The notes beneath the pieces were generated by a model that did no database searches, was not told the origin of the DNA, and worked only from the letters and a program-made list of their open reading frames with translations. From positions 1-64,000 of the forward strand of contig CAYUMU010000027.1 of assembly GCA_964445985.1 (NCBI GenBank): 64,000 nucleotides of DNA, in the 5' to 3' direction. Positions 1 through 9,041 of this stretch are shown piece after piece. Source of the DNA: CAYUMU01 sp964445985 (GTDB lineage: Bacteria > Planctomycetota > Planctomycetia > Pirellulales > S012-138). How positions within the stretch are numbered: the first letter of the stretch is position 1; each line of letters opens with the position of its first letter. The position numbers were made by a program, and so were the translations under genes.

Positions 1-50
1 CGGCCACCCCGCAAAACGCCCGCTCAAAGCCATTTCCCGACGCTCACTAG

Positions 51-78
51 CTACCAGCTACCAGCTACCAGCTACTAG
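51..78. repeat. Tandem 7-bp repeat, CTACCAG x3 plus CTACTAG
   Basis: Four head-to-tail heptamers, the last with one change, lie about 245 bp upstream of the chosen start of the MFS gene. They resemble the CCA/CCAGC-rich tracts found upstream of the O-antigen ligase-like, response regulator and histidine kinase genes later in the window. The rest of 1-323 shows no convincing gene. The reading frame of the transporter stays open back to a TTG at 105, but that stretch codes for low-complexity sequence. Confidence 0.75.
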
Positions 79-323
79 CCCCTCCTTTACCGTTTACTTC
101 CCAGTTGCCGCCAGTATACTCCGGGCTTGCAATGCTAGCGGCCGTGGGGGGCATCGCCGGCGATGCGGGGGGAAGGAATCGGCTAGCTACGGCCCCGACC
201 AGCGCGGTCGCCCTGAGGGATTGGATCGCTGCCCCCCCCCCCGAAATCGTTGATTGGTCTGCCCTGCGCCGCGGGGCCTTTGAAACTCAAAACCGAACCA
301 AGCTCGTCAAGGTGCTGTCCGCA

Positions 324-2342
324 ATGGTAACGTCCCCTGTTTCTGACGCCGGTCGCGGCCGGTTGTTCTTGGGCTGCTTCATGGCCCTGATCGCCACCGC
401 GTTTGGATTCATCATCCGGGCGCTCATTGTGGGCGACTGGCAGAGTCAGTACGGTTTCACGGAGACCGAGAAGGGCAATATCTTAGGCGCCGGCTTATTT
501 CCCTTCGCCATTTCCATTATTTTGTTCAGCCTGGTCATCGACCGCGTGGGCTACGGCAAGACGATGATCTTTGCCTTCGTCTGTCATATTGTTTCGGCCT
601 ATCTGACCATCACGGCTGAAAGTTATTCGGAGTTCTTCTGGGCCACGTTCGTCTTTGCCCTGGGGAATGGCGCCGTGGAGGCGGTAATCAACCCCGTGGT
701 GGCGACCGTGTACGCCGACCGAAAGACGCACTGGCTCAACATTTTGCATGCTGGCTGGCCGGGCGGCCTGGTGCTGGGCGGCGTGCTGACGATCGCCATG
801 GGAACCAGCGACACCTTCTTCAACCTGCCGGGCCTGATGTGGCAATGGAAGTTGGGCCTGGTATTGATTCCCACCCTGCTCTACGGCGTGCTGCTGTTGG
901 GCGTGAAGTTCCCGGTGAGCGAGCGGGTGTCGGCCGGCGTGTCTTATAAGGTCATGCTCCGCGAGTTCGGCGTGGTGAGCTGCTTTGTGGTGGTCACCAT
1001 GCTGGTGCTGGGCGTGGCCCAGGTTTTGAATATGCGGGGCATCGCCGTTAATCCCTGGGTGCTCGGCGGGGCAATCGTTGCCCTGACGCTGCTGTTTGCC
1101 TCGCAGGTACGGGCGTTCGGCCAGCCGATCTTTGTGTTCCTGCTCTTGATCATGATCCCGCTGGCAATCACCGAGCTGAGCACCGATAGCTGGATCAGCG
1201 ATCTCATGACGAACATTCTCGCCGAAACGAACGGTGATGAAGTTCCGTGGGGAGCCTGGGTGTTGGTTTACACCTCGGCCATTATGTTCGTGCTGCGGTT
1301 CTTTGCCGGCCCGATCGTGCATCGGATTTCGCCCTTGGGCTTGCTCTGCTGCTGCGCGGCGATCGCGGCCACGGGGTTGTTCTGGCTTTCCAACGCCACG
1401 GGCCTGGCCATGGTGTTTGCCGCCGCCACTTGCTATGGCATCGGCAAAACCTTCTTTTGGCCCACCACCTTGGGCGTGGTGGCCGAGCAGTTCCCCAAGG
1501 GGGGCGCGCTCACGCTCAACTCCATTGCCGGCGTGGGCATGCTTTCGGCCGGCATTTTGGGGGCGCCCTTGATTGGCCTGGTGCAAGACACCGGCCTGGT
1601 GGATGGCCTCCGCCGGACCAATCCCGATTTGGTGCGGGAATACGTGGTCCCAAAGAAGCTCTGGTCTCTGCTTCCGTACGACGCGCTCGACCTGGCGCAG
1701 GCCCAGGCGCTCCGCGCCACCGTGAAAGCGCCGGTGCAACGCGTGCTGCAACAGGAATTTGACGAGGCGTTGGCCACGCTGCCGGCCGCGGAGCAGGCCG
1801 CCTATCGTCCGCTGGCCGAAGCCAAGGCCGCGCTGACCCAGGGCGAACAAGCCCTGCTGGCCCAACAGGTGGTCGCCGAGCAAACCAAGAAGACCGGCAA
1901 CGCCGAAGAAATCGCCGCCGCCGAAGCCGCCGTGAAAACCCAGGAAAAGGCCGTGACCGAGCTGCGGCAAAAGGAGCGGGCTGCCCGCACCGACGAAGCC
2001 ATGGCGGCATTCCGCAACGTGGAAGCCCTGCTGGCCGATCGCCGGGGCAAGGCCGAGTACCAGGAAGAATTCGAAACGGCGGTGGTCGCCGCGATTCCCG
2101 CCGAGGAAAAAGCCAGCTACGACGCGGCCAAAGCCGAGGTGGAAGCCATCGACAAGGTGGATCGCGAGTCCAAACAGGCGGCCTTGGCCAAAATCGCCAT
2201 CCTCCCCTGCATCATGTTCCTCTGCTACCTGATCCTGGTGCTGTACTTCCGAGCCAAGGGCGGGTATCGGGCCGAGGTGCTCACGGGACACGCGGCCGAC
2301 GATGAAAAGTTCACCGGCGGCGTGGCGGGACCCGTGGAATAG
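324..2342 (+). CDS. MFS transporter with a C-terminal coiled-coil insertion
   Basis: This is a 672-residue inner-membrane transporter of the major facilitator superfamily; the substrate cannot be read from sequence. From the ATG chosen, hydrophobic segments begin at once (LFLGCFMALIATAFGF) and about eleven follow to roughly residue 460, with Gly-rich MFS-like stretches such as HAGWPGGLVLGG. A charged Ala/Glu/Lys/Gln-rich stretch of about 120 residues follows (about 490-610, likely coiled coil), then one last hydrophobic helix (ILPCIMFLCYLILVLYF) and a short tail. Ordinary MFS proteins are 400-450 residues, so the soluble insert before the last helix is extra. The frame is open upstream to a TTG at 105, but that extension is low complexity and the ATG abuts the first membrane helix. 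No neighbour suggests a substrate. Confidence 0.85.
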   Translation: MVTSPVSDAGRGRLFLGCFMALIATAFGFIIRALIVGDWQSQYGFTETEKGNILGAGLFPFAISIILFSLVIDRVGYGKTMIFAFVCHIVSAYLTITAESYSEFFWATFVFALGNGAVEAVINPVVATVYADRKTHWLNILHAGWPGGLVLGGVLTIAMGTSDTFFNLPGLMWQWKLGLVLIPTLLYGVLLLGVKFPVSERVSAGVSYKVMLREFGVVSCFVVVTMLVLGVAQVLNMRGIAVNPWVLGGAIVALTLLFASQVRAFGQPIFVFLLLIMIPLAITELSTDSWISDLMTNILAETNGDEVPWGAWVLVYTSAIMFVLRFFAGPIVHRISPLGLLCCCAAIAATGLFWLSNATGLAMVFAAATCYGIGKTFFWPTTLGVVAEQFPKGGALTLNSIAGVGMLSAGILGAPLIGLVQDTGLVDGLRRTNPDLVREYVVPKKLWSLLPYDALDLAQAQALRATVKAPVQRVLQQEFDEALATLPAAEQAAYRPLAEAKAALTQGEQALLAQQVVAEQTKKTGNAEEIAAAEAAVKTQEKAVTELRQKERAARTDEAMAAFRNVEALLADRRGKAEYQEEFETAVVAAIPAEEKASYDAAKAEVEAIDKVDRESKQAALAKIAILPCIMFLCYLILVLYFRAKGGYRAEVLTGHAADDEKFTGGVAGPVE

Positions 2343-2576
2343 CCGGATTCACGAGCGGGACGCCTGCCCCAACGTAGGCCAGCCGGGTTACGTGGGCAGT
2401 TGGACAACGAGCGCAGGAGGCACAGCTGGCGCCACTTCTGGAGCCCCAGCGGTGGTATTGGTGCTGGACTTTACCGGGAGAACTTTGCAGACGTTGTTTC
2501 CCGTTCTGCCCGCGGGGGGTTCGTGAAGAATGCCCTCCCGGGAGCCTCGTGTGAGGTCGAAGAACAGGCGGCTGGC

Positions 2577-2780
2577 TCAGTCGACTCCGCACAGGGTTCG
2601 GTCATGGCTGCGCTCGGCCCGAATCGATTCGCACACCCGGCGAAGTTCGGCCATATCCCGTCGCACGCTGTCGGCCCAATAGTTCGATTTGGACTCATCG
2701 TGGGAGTCCCATTGTTCGGCGTTGTCGCTCAAACGGTCGAGTAAATCGCGAACGAGCATCAGCTTGTGGTGTTGTTCCAT
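2577..2780 (-). CDS. Small hypothetical protein (67 aa)
   Basis: The reading begins MEQHHKLMLVRDLLDRL, is charged and probably all-helical, with an Asp/Glu/Arg-rich centre (DSHDESKSNYWADSVRRDM). A GAGG lies about 8 bases upstream of this ATG on the minus strand, which favours it over the longer open frame reaching 2990. No known family is recognised. It stands alone, with no co-directional gene close by. It may be a small conserved planctomycete protein; the coding-like composition and the ribosome binding site are the only support. Confidence 0.5.
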   Translation of the reverse strand: MEQHHKLMLVRDLLDRLSDNAEQWDSHDESKSNYWADSVRRDMAELRRVCESIRAERSHDRTLCGVD

Positions 2781-3255
2781 GACGGCGGCCTCACTGGGTG
2801 ATGCGTTTGACTTTGCGGACGGCAAACTGCGGGAAGGAAGTTTGCGTTTCAGGCGGAGGTCTGAAGAAGCAACTGGCATGCCAGAATGTGGGGTTACTTC
2901 CCGGAAGAGGGATGTCTTTCTGCGCAACCAATTTGTGTGTAAGGAATAACGGTTATTGACAACGCCCCGGAAAGCTCTTGCCAAGCGCACAGGCGGCAGG
3001 CGGGCTTGTAAATTCTTCCAAGCGAATTCCCAAAAGGGAAAGGCGGATGCGTCGTGCGGGGGGGCCGAGATTTCGCAGCTATTGTTGCCGCCCGGCAGGG
3101 ACGATACGATTCATGATGTTGCCGCCGCTTCGCGTGTCAGTGGGATCTCATTCCCCGAAATCTGGCGGAACTTGCTTGTTGCGGTTGAACCTCGAACCAA
3201 GAGTTACGGCGCCAGCTGTTGTTGCGCCTGCAAAGATGGTAGGGCGTAAGAGACC
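2781..3255. other. Intergenic, nothing recognised
   Basis: About 475 bp between a leftward small gene and the rightward 3256 gene. The short open frames on both strands here have no recognisable domain and no good ribosome binding site. It presumably carries divergent promoters, but none can be assigned with confidence. Confidence 0.4.
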
Positions 3256-3627
3256 ATGAGCCGGCTCATTCGCATTTTGGTGCTTGGCACGTTCATCGCC
3301 CACACGTTCGTGGCGTGGGTGGCTCAATCGTCGGCGTTGGAGTCAGACAGCCACGCCTCGTCTCACAACGAACCCCATCCAACCGTAATTCAGTCCCCCG
3401 ACCTGGGCAGTTCACCGCTGTTCACGCTGTCGCGAGAGTGGGACGGCAATTTCGGACTCGACCGGACGCGTTCGACGCATTTGCCTGTTGGTCGCGTGGT
3501 GGAATCGGCCGATTGCTTGTCAGGCACAACAGGTGACTGCGGTTGCTCACTGGTCGCCCACTCCGACCGACATGCCTGTCGCTCTTCGCTGGCCTTCTTC
3601 GGCCGGCTCATTCCGTTGCGAAATTGA
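3256..3627 (+). CDS. Putative exported small protein (123 aa)
   Basis: The N-terminus has a basic start (MSRLIR), a hydrophobic core (ILVLGTFIAHTFVAWVA) and a possible cleavage site near QSSALES, as in a Sec signal peptide. The rest is Ser/His-rich, holds a cluster of cysteines (CLSGTTGDCGCS and a later Cys) and matches no family I recognise. The ribosome binding site is weak. The next gene (3730) is co-directional about 100 bp downstream. This could be a spurious open frame; the signal-peptide-like N-terminus is the main support. Confidence 0.35.
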   Translation: MSRLIRILVLGTFIAHTFVAWVAQSSALESDSHASSHNEPHPTVIQSPDLGSSPLFTLSREWDGNFGLDRTRSTHLPVGRVVESADCLSGTTGDCGCSLVAHSDRHACRSSLAFFGRLIPLRN

Positions 3628-3729
3628 GGGCGTCTGCCGTCCTCAGGCGGTCCTGCCTCGATCTTCGCACGGCGTCTATGTGCTGGCAATTTGCGGCCGG
3701 TGTACGCGCCATTTCTGCATACGGAACCA

Positions 3730-4350
3730 ATGATTATGAGTTACAAGCAACGTCAAACGAATCCCGCCGGCCCCATCTCGCGTGACCTCCCCCCTTCCGA
3801 GAACACCGACGGACAGCCAGGCAGCGGCAAATTGACCAACGGCAAAGCCAGTTCGGCCAAAGCGGGCGGTCCCGCCAAGAAGGAACCGGCCGAATCGCCC
3901 CATGCGGCCTTGTTGCGTAAGGTGGCCTCGCTGGTCGAGGCCGGCAAGGCTGAGGAAGCGTTTGACTTCATCAACGCTCGGGGAGTGGGCGACTCGGTCT
4001 TCAAGAACGCTCGGGCCGTGTGCTTGATGCGGATGGGACAGCCGCCGCTAGCCGTGCGGGCCTTGCGCGAGATTTGCCTTACCTCGCATGGCACCATGTT
4101 GCGGGATGACATTCCCGACCATTACGCCACCAACCTGGCATCGGCCCTATTTGCAGCCGGCAACGTAGCGGGCTGCCGCGCCATTCTCGATGAACTGGCC
4201 AAAAACGACTTGCCACGCGTGCAAGAACTCAAGGAACTGATCCGTCAGTGGGAGCAGCAGATGTCGTTCTGGCAACGGCTCAAGTGGAAATGCGGGATCC
4301 AGCCGCCGATTCCCACACCCGCCGAACGGGCGCCCGCCGATTTGGCGTAG
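3730..4350 (+). CDS. TPR-like helical repeat protein (206 aa)
   Basis: The first 55 or so residues are polar and disordered-looking (Pro, Ser, Gly and Lys-rich). From about residue 56 the sequence becomes alternating amphipathic helices with TPR-like spacing (RKVASLVEAGKAEEAFDFI, then NARAVCLMRMGQPPLAVRAL, then ATNLASALFAAGNVAGC), ending in a Trp-rich helix. A protein-interaction role is the only inference. There are two in-frame ATGs (3730 and 3736); either would give nearly the same protein. No enzymatic motif is seen. Confidence 0.7.
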   Translation: MIMSYKQRQTNPAGPISRDLPPSENTDGQPGSGKLTNGKASSAKAGGPAKKEPAESPHAALLRKVASLVEAGKAEEAFDFINARGVGDSVFKNARAVCLMRMGQPPLAVRALREICLTSHGTMLRDDIPDHYATNLASALFAAGNVAGCRAILDELAKNDLPRVQELKELIRQWEQQMSFWQRLKWKCGIQPPIPTPAERAPADLA

Positions 4351-4378
4351 CGCTCGCGGTTGTTAATAACCACCGGCG

Positions 4379-4412
4379 CGGGCCGAGGCGTCTCTCAGGC
4401 GACCTCGGCCCG
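4379..4412. terminator. GC-rich hairpin between convergent genes
   Basis: A perfect 10-bp inverted repeat (CGGGCCGAGG and its complement) surrounds a 14-base loop, 29 bp after the stop of the TPR-like gene and before the end of the leftward oxidoreductase. There is no run of T on either side, so intrinsic termination is only a possibility; a structured intergenic repeat is equally likely. Confidence 0.4.
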
Positions 4413-4498
4413 TCCTCGGGAGCCAAGGCTGAGGCGTGTCGAACGCAGCAGTATCGCCGCGCGTCCCGTGGGGTGCCTGGCGACACTCGACTCGGTGC

Positions 4499-5539
4499 TC
4501 AGCCGCTTTGCAGCACCCGTTCGCGATCGCCGCCGGCTAATGGCAGCTCGACCCACGCTCCTTGCTTATCGTGCGAAGCATGCACCGCCAGGATTGCTTC
4601 CAAGGTGAGCATGGCCTCGCGCGCGGCCACCGGCCGATCGCCGTGGCCATCGAGCCAGCGAACCATGGCGGCTACGCTTCGATCGATCGAAGTCGCTTCG
4701 GAGCGAGGGCTCGGCCAGTGGTCCGCTCGACCGTCGGCGTAACGAATGTCGACCACGTCGCCATTGGTCGTCGCACAGCCAGCAACGCCGTCGATACGGA
4801 CTTCGGTGGGGCAAACCGCGTGGTTCGAGGCGTGAAAGGTCGCCATCAGGTTGCCTTCCAGGCGAAGCGCCCCCCACCCTCCTGGATCGTGGAAGTCGGC
4901 CCCCCGGCAATCGGGCTTTTCGGAAAGGTCGAGCGTGCCGCTCACGGCCTCCACTTCTCGGCCGCTCATCATGCGCGCCAGGTCGAACAAATGAGTACCG
5001 ACGTTGCCCAACCGGCCCGTCGGCCAACGCACGGTAATACCCGTGAGGGTTCCCAGTTCGCCAGCCGCGATCAGCTCGCGCAACCGGTGAAAGTTGGGAT
5101 GAAAGCGGCGGTTATGGTTGATGATCAGCCAGCCCCCCGACTGCTGTTCGGCGGCCAGCATGGCCGCGGCCTGTTCAAGCGTGGGAGCGATCGGCTTCTC
5201 ACAGAACACGACCTTGGCCCCGTGGGCAAAGCATAGTTTGGTCAAGTCGGGGTGGCTGGGAGTGTAGGTCGCAACGCTGACAATCCGCGGCTTTTCCGTC
5301 GTGAGCATTTCGAGCGGATCGGAATACGTTTTCGCCCCGCTCCGCTGGGCAAAGCGTTCACGGTTGCCAGCGTCGCGGTCGCAACCCGCCACGAGTTGCA
5401 CACGATCCGAGTTTTGATAACCGCTGAAGTGGGTGCCATCGAGATTGCGCGGATCTTGCCCAATTCGCTGGCCTGAAACAGGATCGCCGCAACCAACGAA
5501 GCCCAAGCCAATGATCGCCGCGCGGTAGGTGGAGGCCAT
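4499..5539 (-). CDS. Gfo/Idh/MocA family oxidoreductase
   Basis: A 346-residue NAD(P)-dependent dehydrogenase of the glucose-fructose oxidoreductase/inositol dehydrogenase family. The N-terminus carries the Rossmann glycine motif (AAIIGLGFVGCGDP), and the family EKP motif follows at about residue 100 (VVFCEKPIAPTLEQA), whose lysine is the usual catalytic residue. Downstream lie NHNRRFHPNF and the C-terminal substrate-binding fold. The ATG beginning MASTYRAA places the Rossmann strand at the N-terminus; the open frame extends upstream but codes for implausible sequence. The natural substrate, probably a sugar or polyol, cannot be read. No signal peptide, so cytoplasmic. It appears monocistronic. 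Confidence 0.9.
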   Translation of the reverse strand: MASTYRAAIIGLGFVGCGDPVSGQRIGQDPRNLDGTHFSGYQNSDRVQLVAGCDRDAGNRERFAQRSGAKTYSDPLEMLTTEKPRIVSVATYTPSHPDLTKLCFAHGAKVVFCEKPIAPTLEQAAAMLAAEQQSGGWLIINHNRRFHPNFHRLRELIAAGELGTLTGITVRWPTGRLGNVGTHLFDLARMMSGREVEAVSGTLDLSEKPDCRGADFHDPGGWGALRLEGNLMATFHASNHAVCPTEVRIDGVAGCATTNGDVVDIRYADGRADHWPSPRSEATSIDRSVAAMVRWLDGHGDRPVAAREAMLTLEAILAVHASHDKQGAWVELPLAGGDRERVLQSG

Positions 5540-5731
5540 GGAGATACTTTTCGCCGTGGTGCGGGGGTGTGGAGGGGGCAGGCAGCCAAGCCAACAAAGC
5601 GGTGCCAAACAACGGGCCACGTCATCTTAACCACGTCCGGCCAGCAGCGGGAGAGACGAGCGGGAGAGACGAGCGGCAAAGGCGTGCAGCAAAGGCGGCG
5701 AATTCGCGAGACCGCCGCTCAACTCTCAATG

Positions 5732-5788
5732 AAAAAAGCTCGAACGCCGCGTCCACCGCTTCGATGAAAGCGGCGGCGGCGTTCGAGC
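5732..5788 (-). terminator. Rho-independent terminator
   Basis: A perfect 13-bp stem (5738-5750 with 5776-5788) encloses a loop that itself contains a second small stem (CCGCTT/AAGCGG). Read on the minus strand, the hairpin is followed by six T residues. It lies 37 bp beyond the stop of the leftward exported Pro/Ser-rich protein and most likely ends that transcript. Confidence 0.85.
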
Positions 5789-5824
5789 CTGGCGAGGATG
5801 AATTGGCTGCTTCCATGCGCTGGA

Positions 5825-6856
5825 CTAATTGCCGAACGGCCACCAGGCAAAGGGGCGTTTTGGGCTAGTCGCGCGAGGCTCCGAGGCTTCAAACGCGGCA
5901 GACGGAGCGTATCGGGCCGGGGCATTCGCCGGGTCGCTGCCCGGCACATAAGCAGACCGAACCGTGGCCGTGGAGTAGTAGTCCTCGCCAGCTGGCGTAA
6001 CCGTTTTCTGTCGCAAGATCACCCGACGCCACCAAGAAGGCTGCTCCGGCAGGTTCTTCGCATTGAGGGAGGCGGGGTCGATGGGCGTCGGACGCCAATC
6101 GTAGTTGGGCGCTTGGTAACTGGCTTGCTGTGCTCCATAAGGCGAAGCCGCGTTGTAGGGCTGAGTATAAGGCCCCGCCAGACTGACGCCGGGTTGGGTT
6201 CCCGCGTAGGCGTTAGGCTGACCGTCTGCATAGGCGCTGGGCTGGCCCGCTGGATGGGTTGGCGCCGGGTAACCTGAACTGCGAGGAATCGCCGTGGGGA
6301 CGCCGGTTTCTGGAACCGGCATACCAACGGGAGTTCGCGACAGGCCGTATTGTCCCGAGGGGGGCAGCGAACTGGGAGCCCCGGAGGGGGCCAGGTAACT
6401 GGCCGGCTGCGCGGAGGGCGATTGCGGCCCAAGGGGCGAATGCGTGGGTGAATATGTCGAGGTGATCCGTCCGCTGGGCGCCTCGGCCGACTGACGCTGC
6501 CAATTGGAATGGGTGCCAAGCTGATTGCTTGGAGGGCAGTGCTGGCATGAACAGCCGGCGCCGCATCCCTCGCCCGATTTCTGGCTGATGAGCGGCGTGG
6601 CGAACCGGCCCATGGTCGCCGAGGGCGTTTTCGCCTCACTCGGTGCTGGTAGCGTGGCAGGCGCCATGGCGCTGGAAGCTGGCGGTATGGTATTCGCCCC
6701 CAATGAGGACTGGGAGCCCGGCACGCCCGTAGTTGGTGGAAGAAGCTGCACTTGGGGCATACGATCAGTGGTAGGAGTGGCTACCCCCTGACCCGCTACG
6801 CCGGAAGTGAGTGTGCCGATAAGGGACAATGCTCCCGCGATGGCGTAACGACGCAT
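5825..6856 (-). CDS. Exported Pro/Ser-rich low-complexity protein (343 aa)
   Basis: The start MRRYAIAGALSLIGTLTSG looks like a Sec signal peptide; an upstream in-frame Met lies 8 codons earlier. The body is rich in Pro, Ser, Gly, Gln and Ala, with imperfect repeats of a QPxAYAxxQP type in the middle. One compact cysteine cluster is seen near residue 100 (CGAGCSCQHC), which could bind metal or form disulphides. The C-terminus is basic and aromatic (RPFAWWPFGN). No family is recognised. It is probably a cell-envelope or surface protein. It ends at a good intrinsic terminator and appears monocistronic. Confidence 0.7.
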   Translation of the reverse strand: MRRYAIAGALSLIGTLTSGVAGQGVATPTTDRMPQVQLLPPTTGVPGSQSSLGANTIPPASSAMAPATLPAPSEAKTPSATMGRFATPLISQKSGEGCGAGCSCQHCPPSNQLGTHSNWQRQSAEAPSGRITSTYSPTHSPLGPQSPSAQPASYLAPSGAPSSLPPSGQYGLSRTPVGMPVPETGVPTAIPRSSGYPAPTHPAGQPSAYADGQPNAYAGTQPGVSLAGPYTQPYNAASPYGAQQASYQAPNYDWRPTPIDPASLNAKNLPEQPSWWRRVILRQKTVTPAGEDYYSTATVRSAYVPGSDPANAPARYAPSAAFEASEPRATSPKRPFAWWPFGN

Positions 6857-7299
6857 GCCAGGTATCCTCCACAATTTCACTCGAACCGCTCAGTCGCTTA
6901 CTTGGCGAGTGAGAAGGTCGAACGATTGGCTCGACCTTAACGATTTTGTCGGCAGTAACGGCCCTGGCGCTAAAGAAAATCGCTGGCAAAGTTGCCATTT
7001 GATCTTCCGGCGCCCCATCCACGGCGAACGGCCCTGCTCTGCAAAGGGACGCAAAGCCGCGCGGCAGGGCGCTTCCAGCCGCCAATTGGGGGCCGAAGAA
7101 GCCCCTGGGGCCGTTCACCCCAACAGCAGCGACGGCTTGCATCGCTGTAGCTTTGGGGGTTCAATGCAGCAACCTCGCCGAGATTTTGGCGAAATGCGCG
7201 AAAGCAGGGGAAGGGCGGCCCGACGGGGCGACGGTTCCGCCGCTGCCATGCTTCCCATAAATTTGTACTGCTCTGGCAATCCTTAATCGGAGATCATCG
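6857..7299. other. Intergenic, divergent promoter region
   Basis: About 440 bp separate the leftward exported protein from the rightward M24 peptidase. No open frame here has a recognisable domain. Promoters for both genes should lie here but none is distinct enough to call. Confidence 0.4.
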
Positions 7300-8385
7300 A
7301 TGGATCATGAGTCGCGCCAACAACGACTTCAGCGACTTTTGGTCGGCGAAGGATTGACGTCTCTGTTGATCACCAACGAAACGAATGTCACTTACCTGAC
7401 AGGCTTTACGGGCGATAGCAGTTATCTGTTGGTCACGCAGCGCGACCTGGTACTGGTCAGCGATTCCCGCTACACCACGCAGCTTTCGGACCAATGCCCT
7501 GGCTTGAAGGTGCATATTCGCCCCACGGGCGAAACCATGACGGTGGCCACCTCCAAGCTGGTTAAGCGGCAAAAGCTAAGCCATGTGGGCGTGGAAGCCG
7601 ATTCGCTCTCGATGGCCAGTTTTCAAAAGCTGCAAGAATGCCTGCCCAAGGTGGAGTTTCGCGGCACGACGGGGCTGGTGGAGTCGCTACGGATTATTAA
7701 AGATCGAGACGAAATTGCCGCCACGCGGAGGGCAGTTTCACTAGCCGAGCGGGCGTTCGCGGCCCTGCGGGCCACGTTGCGGCCGGAGCAAACTGAGCGA
7801 GACGTGGCCAACGAGTTGGAATATCAACTGCGGAAGCTGGGCGCCAACGGCTGCAGTTTTCCGCCGATTGTGGCAGTGGGCGACAATGGCGCTTTGCCGC
7901 ACGCCCAGCCCACCAGGCGCAAAATTGGCGATGCTCCGATGGTTTTGGTCGATTGGGGAGCCGACGAGGGGCTCTACAAGAGCGACTTGACGCGTGTGCT
8001 GTTCACAGCTAAAATTCCGCCGAAACTCCAGAAAGTGTATGGAGTTGTGTTGATGGCTCAGCAGCGAGCCATCGAGGCGATCCGCCCCGGCGCCCTATGC
8101 TCCGAGGTAGATGCGGCCGCCCGGGGAATCATCGAAAAGGCCGGTTTCGGCCGCTTCTTTGGTCATGGCCTGGGCCATGGCGTCGGCTTGAATATTCACG
8201 AGTCGCCGCGACTGGCGCCTGGCCAGGATACACCGCTGCGTCCGGGCATGATTATCACCGTGGAACCGGGGATCTATCTTCCCAAGCAATTGGGAGTTCG
8301 ACTGGAAGATGACATACTTGTAACTAAAGACGGGTATGAAGTCCTCACCTCGGTTGAGAAGAATATAGACCAAATGTTTGTCTAA
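7300..8385 (+). CDS. M24 family Xaa-Pro aminopeptidase/dipeptidase
   Basis: A 361-residue cytoplasmic metallopeptidase that removes residues next to proline. The N-terminal creatinase-like domain contains the family stretch NVTYLTGFTGDSSYLLV. The pita-bread catalytic domain carries the expected dinuclear metal ligands: Asp in VDWGAD, Asp in KSDLTRV, His in GHGLGHGVG (about residue 293), Glu in VEPGIY (about 322) and Glu in VRLEDD (about 336). GGAG about 8 bases upstream supports the ATG. The accB-accC pair follows about 50 bp downstream. The arrangement peptidase, then accB, then accC, is frequent in bacteria, where elongation factor P often sits between. Confidence 0.93.
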   Translation: MDHESRQQRLQRLLVGEGLTSLLITNETNVTYLTGFTGDSSYLLVTQRDLVLVSDSRYTTQLSDQCPGLKVHIRPTGETMTVATSKLVKRQKLSHVGVEADSLSMASFQKLQECLPKVEFRGTTGLVESLRIIKDRDEIAATRRAVSLAERAFAALRATLRPEQTERDVANELEYQLRKLGANGCSFPPIVAVGDNGALPHAQPTRRKIGDAPMVLVDWGADEGLYKSDLTRVLFTAKIPPKLQKVYGVVLMAQQRAIEAIRPGALCSEVDAAARGIIEKAGFGRFFGHGLGHGVGLNIHESPRLAPGQDTPLRPGMIITVEPGIYLPKQLGVRLEDDILVTKDGYEVLTSVEKNIDQMFV

Positions 8386-8435
8386 GCACGCGCGCCTTGT
8401 GCCAAGTGCCGTGAAATGCCTGGGAGGGAATGGGA

Positions 8436-8933
8436 ATGGCCGAAAGTGGGTCGAATTCCGGAGATATTTTCGACCATCGCAAGCTTCGCCGCTTGGTTCA
8501 ACTGATGGACGATCACGACCTGAGCGAGATTGATCTTCGCCAGGCCGACGTGCGGCTGAGAATTCGGCGTGGTCCCGAGCAAGTTGCCCAGATCGTGGAG
8601 TCGGCCGGGTTCGCCGCGCCCGCTCCCAGAGCGGTGGCCGCGCCTGCTGCCGCCACGGAAGCCGCGCCCCCCGCCATCGACGATTCCAAGTTCGTGATCA
8701 TCCGCAGCCCAATGATCGGCACGTTTTATATCTCACCCAAGCCCGATCAACCGCCGTTCGTGAAGCCGGGCGATCACGTCTCCACCTCCACCACCGTGTG
8801 CATTGTGGAAGCGATGAAGGTCTTCAACGAGATCCCGGCCGAAGTATCCGGCACGATCGTGGCCATCTTGGTGGAGAACGGCGAACCGATCGAATACAAC
8901 CAGCCCTTGTTCAAAGTGGATCCCGGCAAATAA
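8436..8933 (+). CDS. accB: Acetyl-CoA carboxylase biotin carboxyl carrier protein
   Basis: A 165-residue protein that carries biotin between the carboxylase and carboxyltransferase of acetyl-CoA carboxylase, the first step of fatty acid synthesis. The N-terminal helical part is followed by an Ala/Pro-rich linker (about 60-80) and a biotinyl domain whose EAMKV motif places the biotinylated Lys at about 128. Two ATGs are in frame. The GGGAGGG ribosome binding site ends only a base or two before the first (8430) and about 8 before the second (8436), so the second is chosen. accC follows 108 bp downstream. Confidence 0.95.
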   Translation: MAESGSNSGDIFDHRKLRRLVQLMDDHDLSEIDLRQADVRLRIRRGPEQVAQIVESAGFAAPAPRAVAAPAAATEAAPPAIDDSKFVIIRSPMIGTFYISPKPDQPPFVKPGDHVSTSTTVCIVEAMKVFNEIPAEVSGTIVAILVENGEPIEYNQPLFKVDPGK

Positions 8934-9041
8934 GGCAGCCCCCAAAGACAGGCTCGCAGGTTGCTGTCGGTTTGGGTTTCGTATGGGTTCCGTCGCTCGG
9001 TTTCCGGCCGGGCGATTTGTTTTCTAAGCGCGAATGGGTTC

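Noticed and set aside
495..2291. 598-codon open frame on the minus strand opposite the MFS gene
   Set aside because: The translation is His/Gly/Gln-rich with no domain; it is the antisense shadow of a GC-rich gene.
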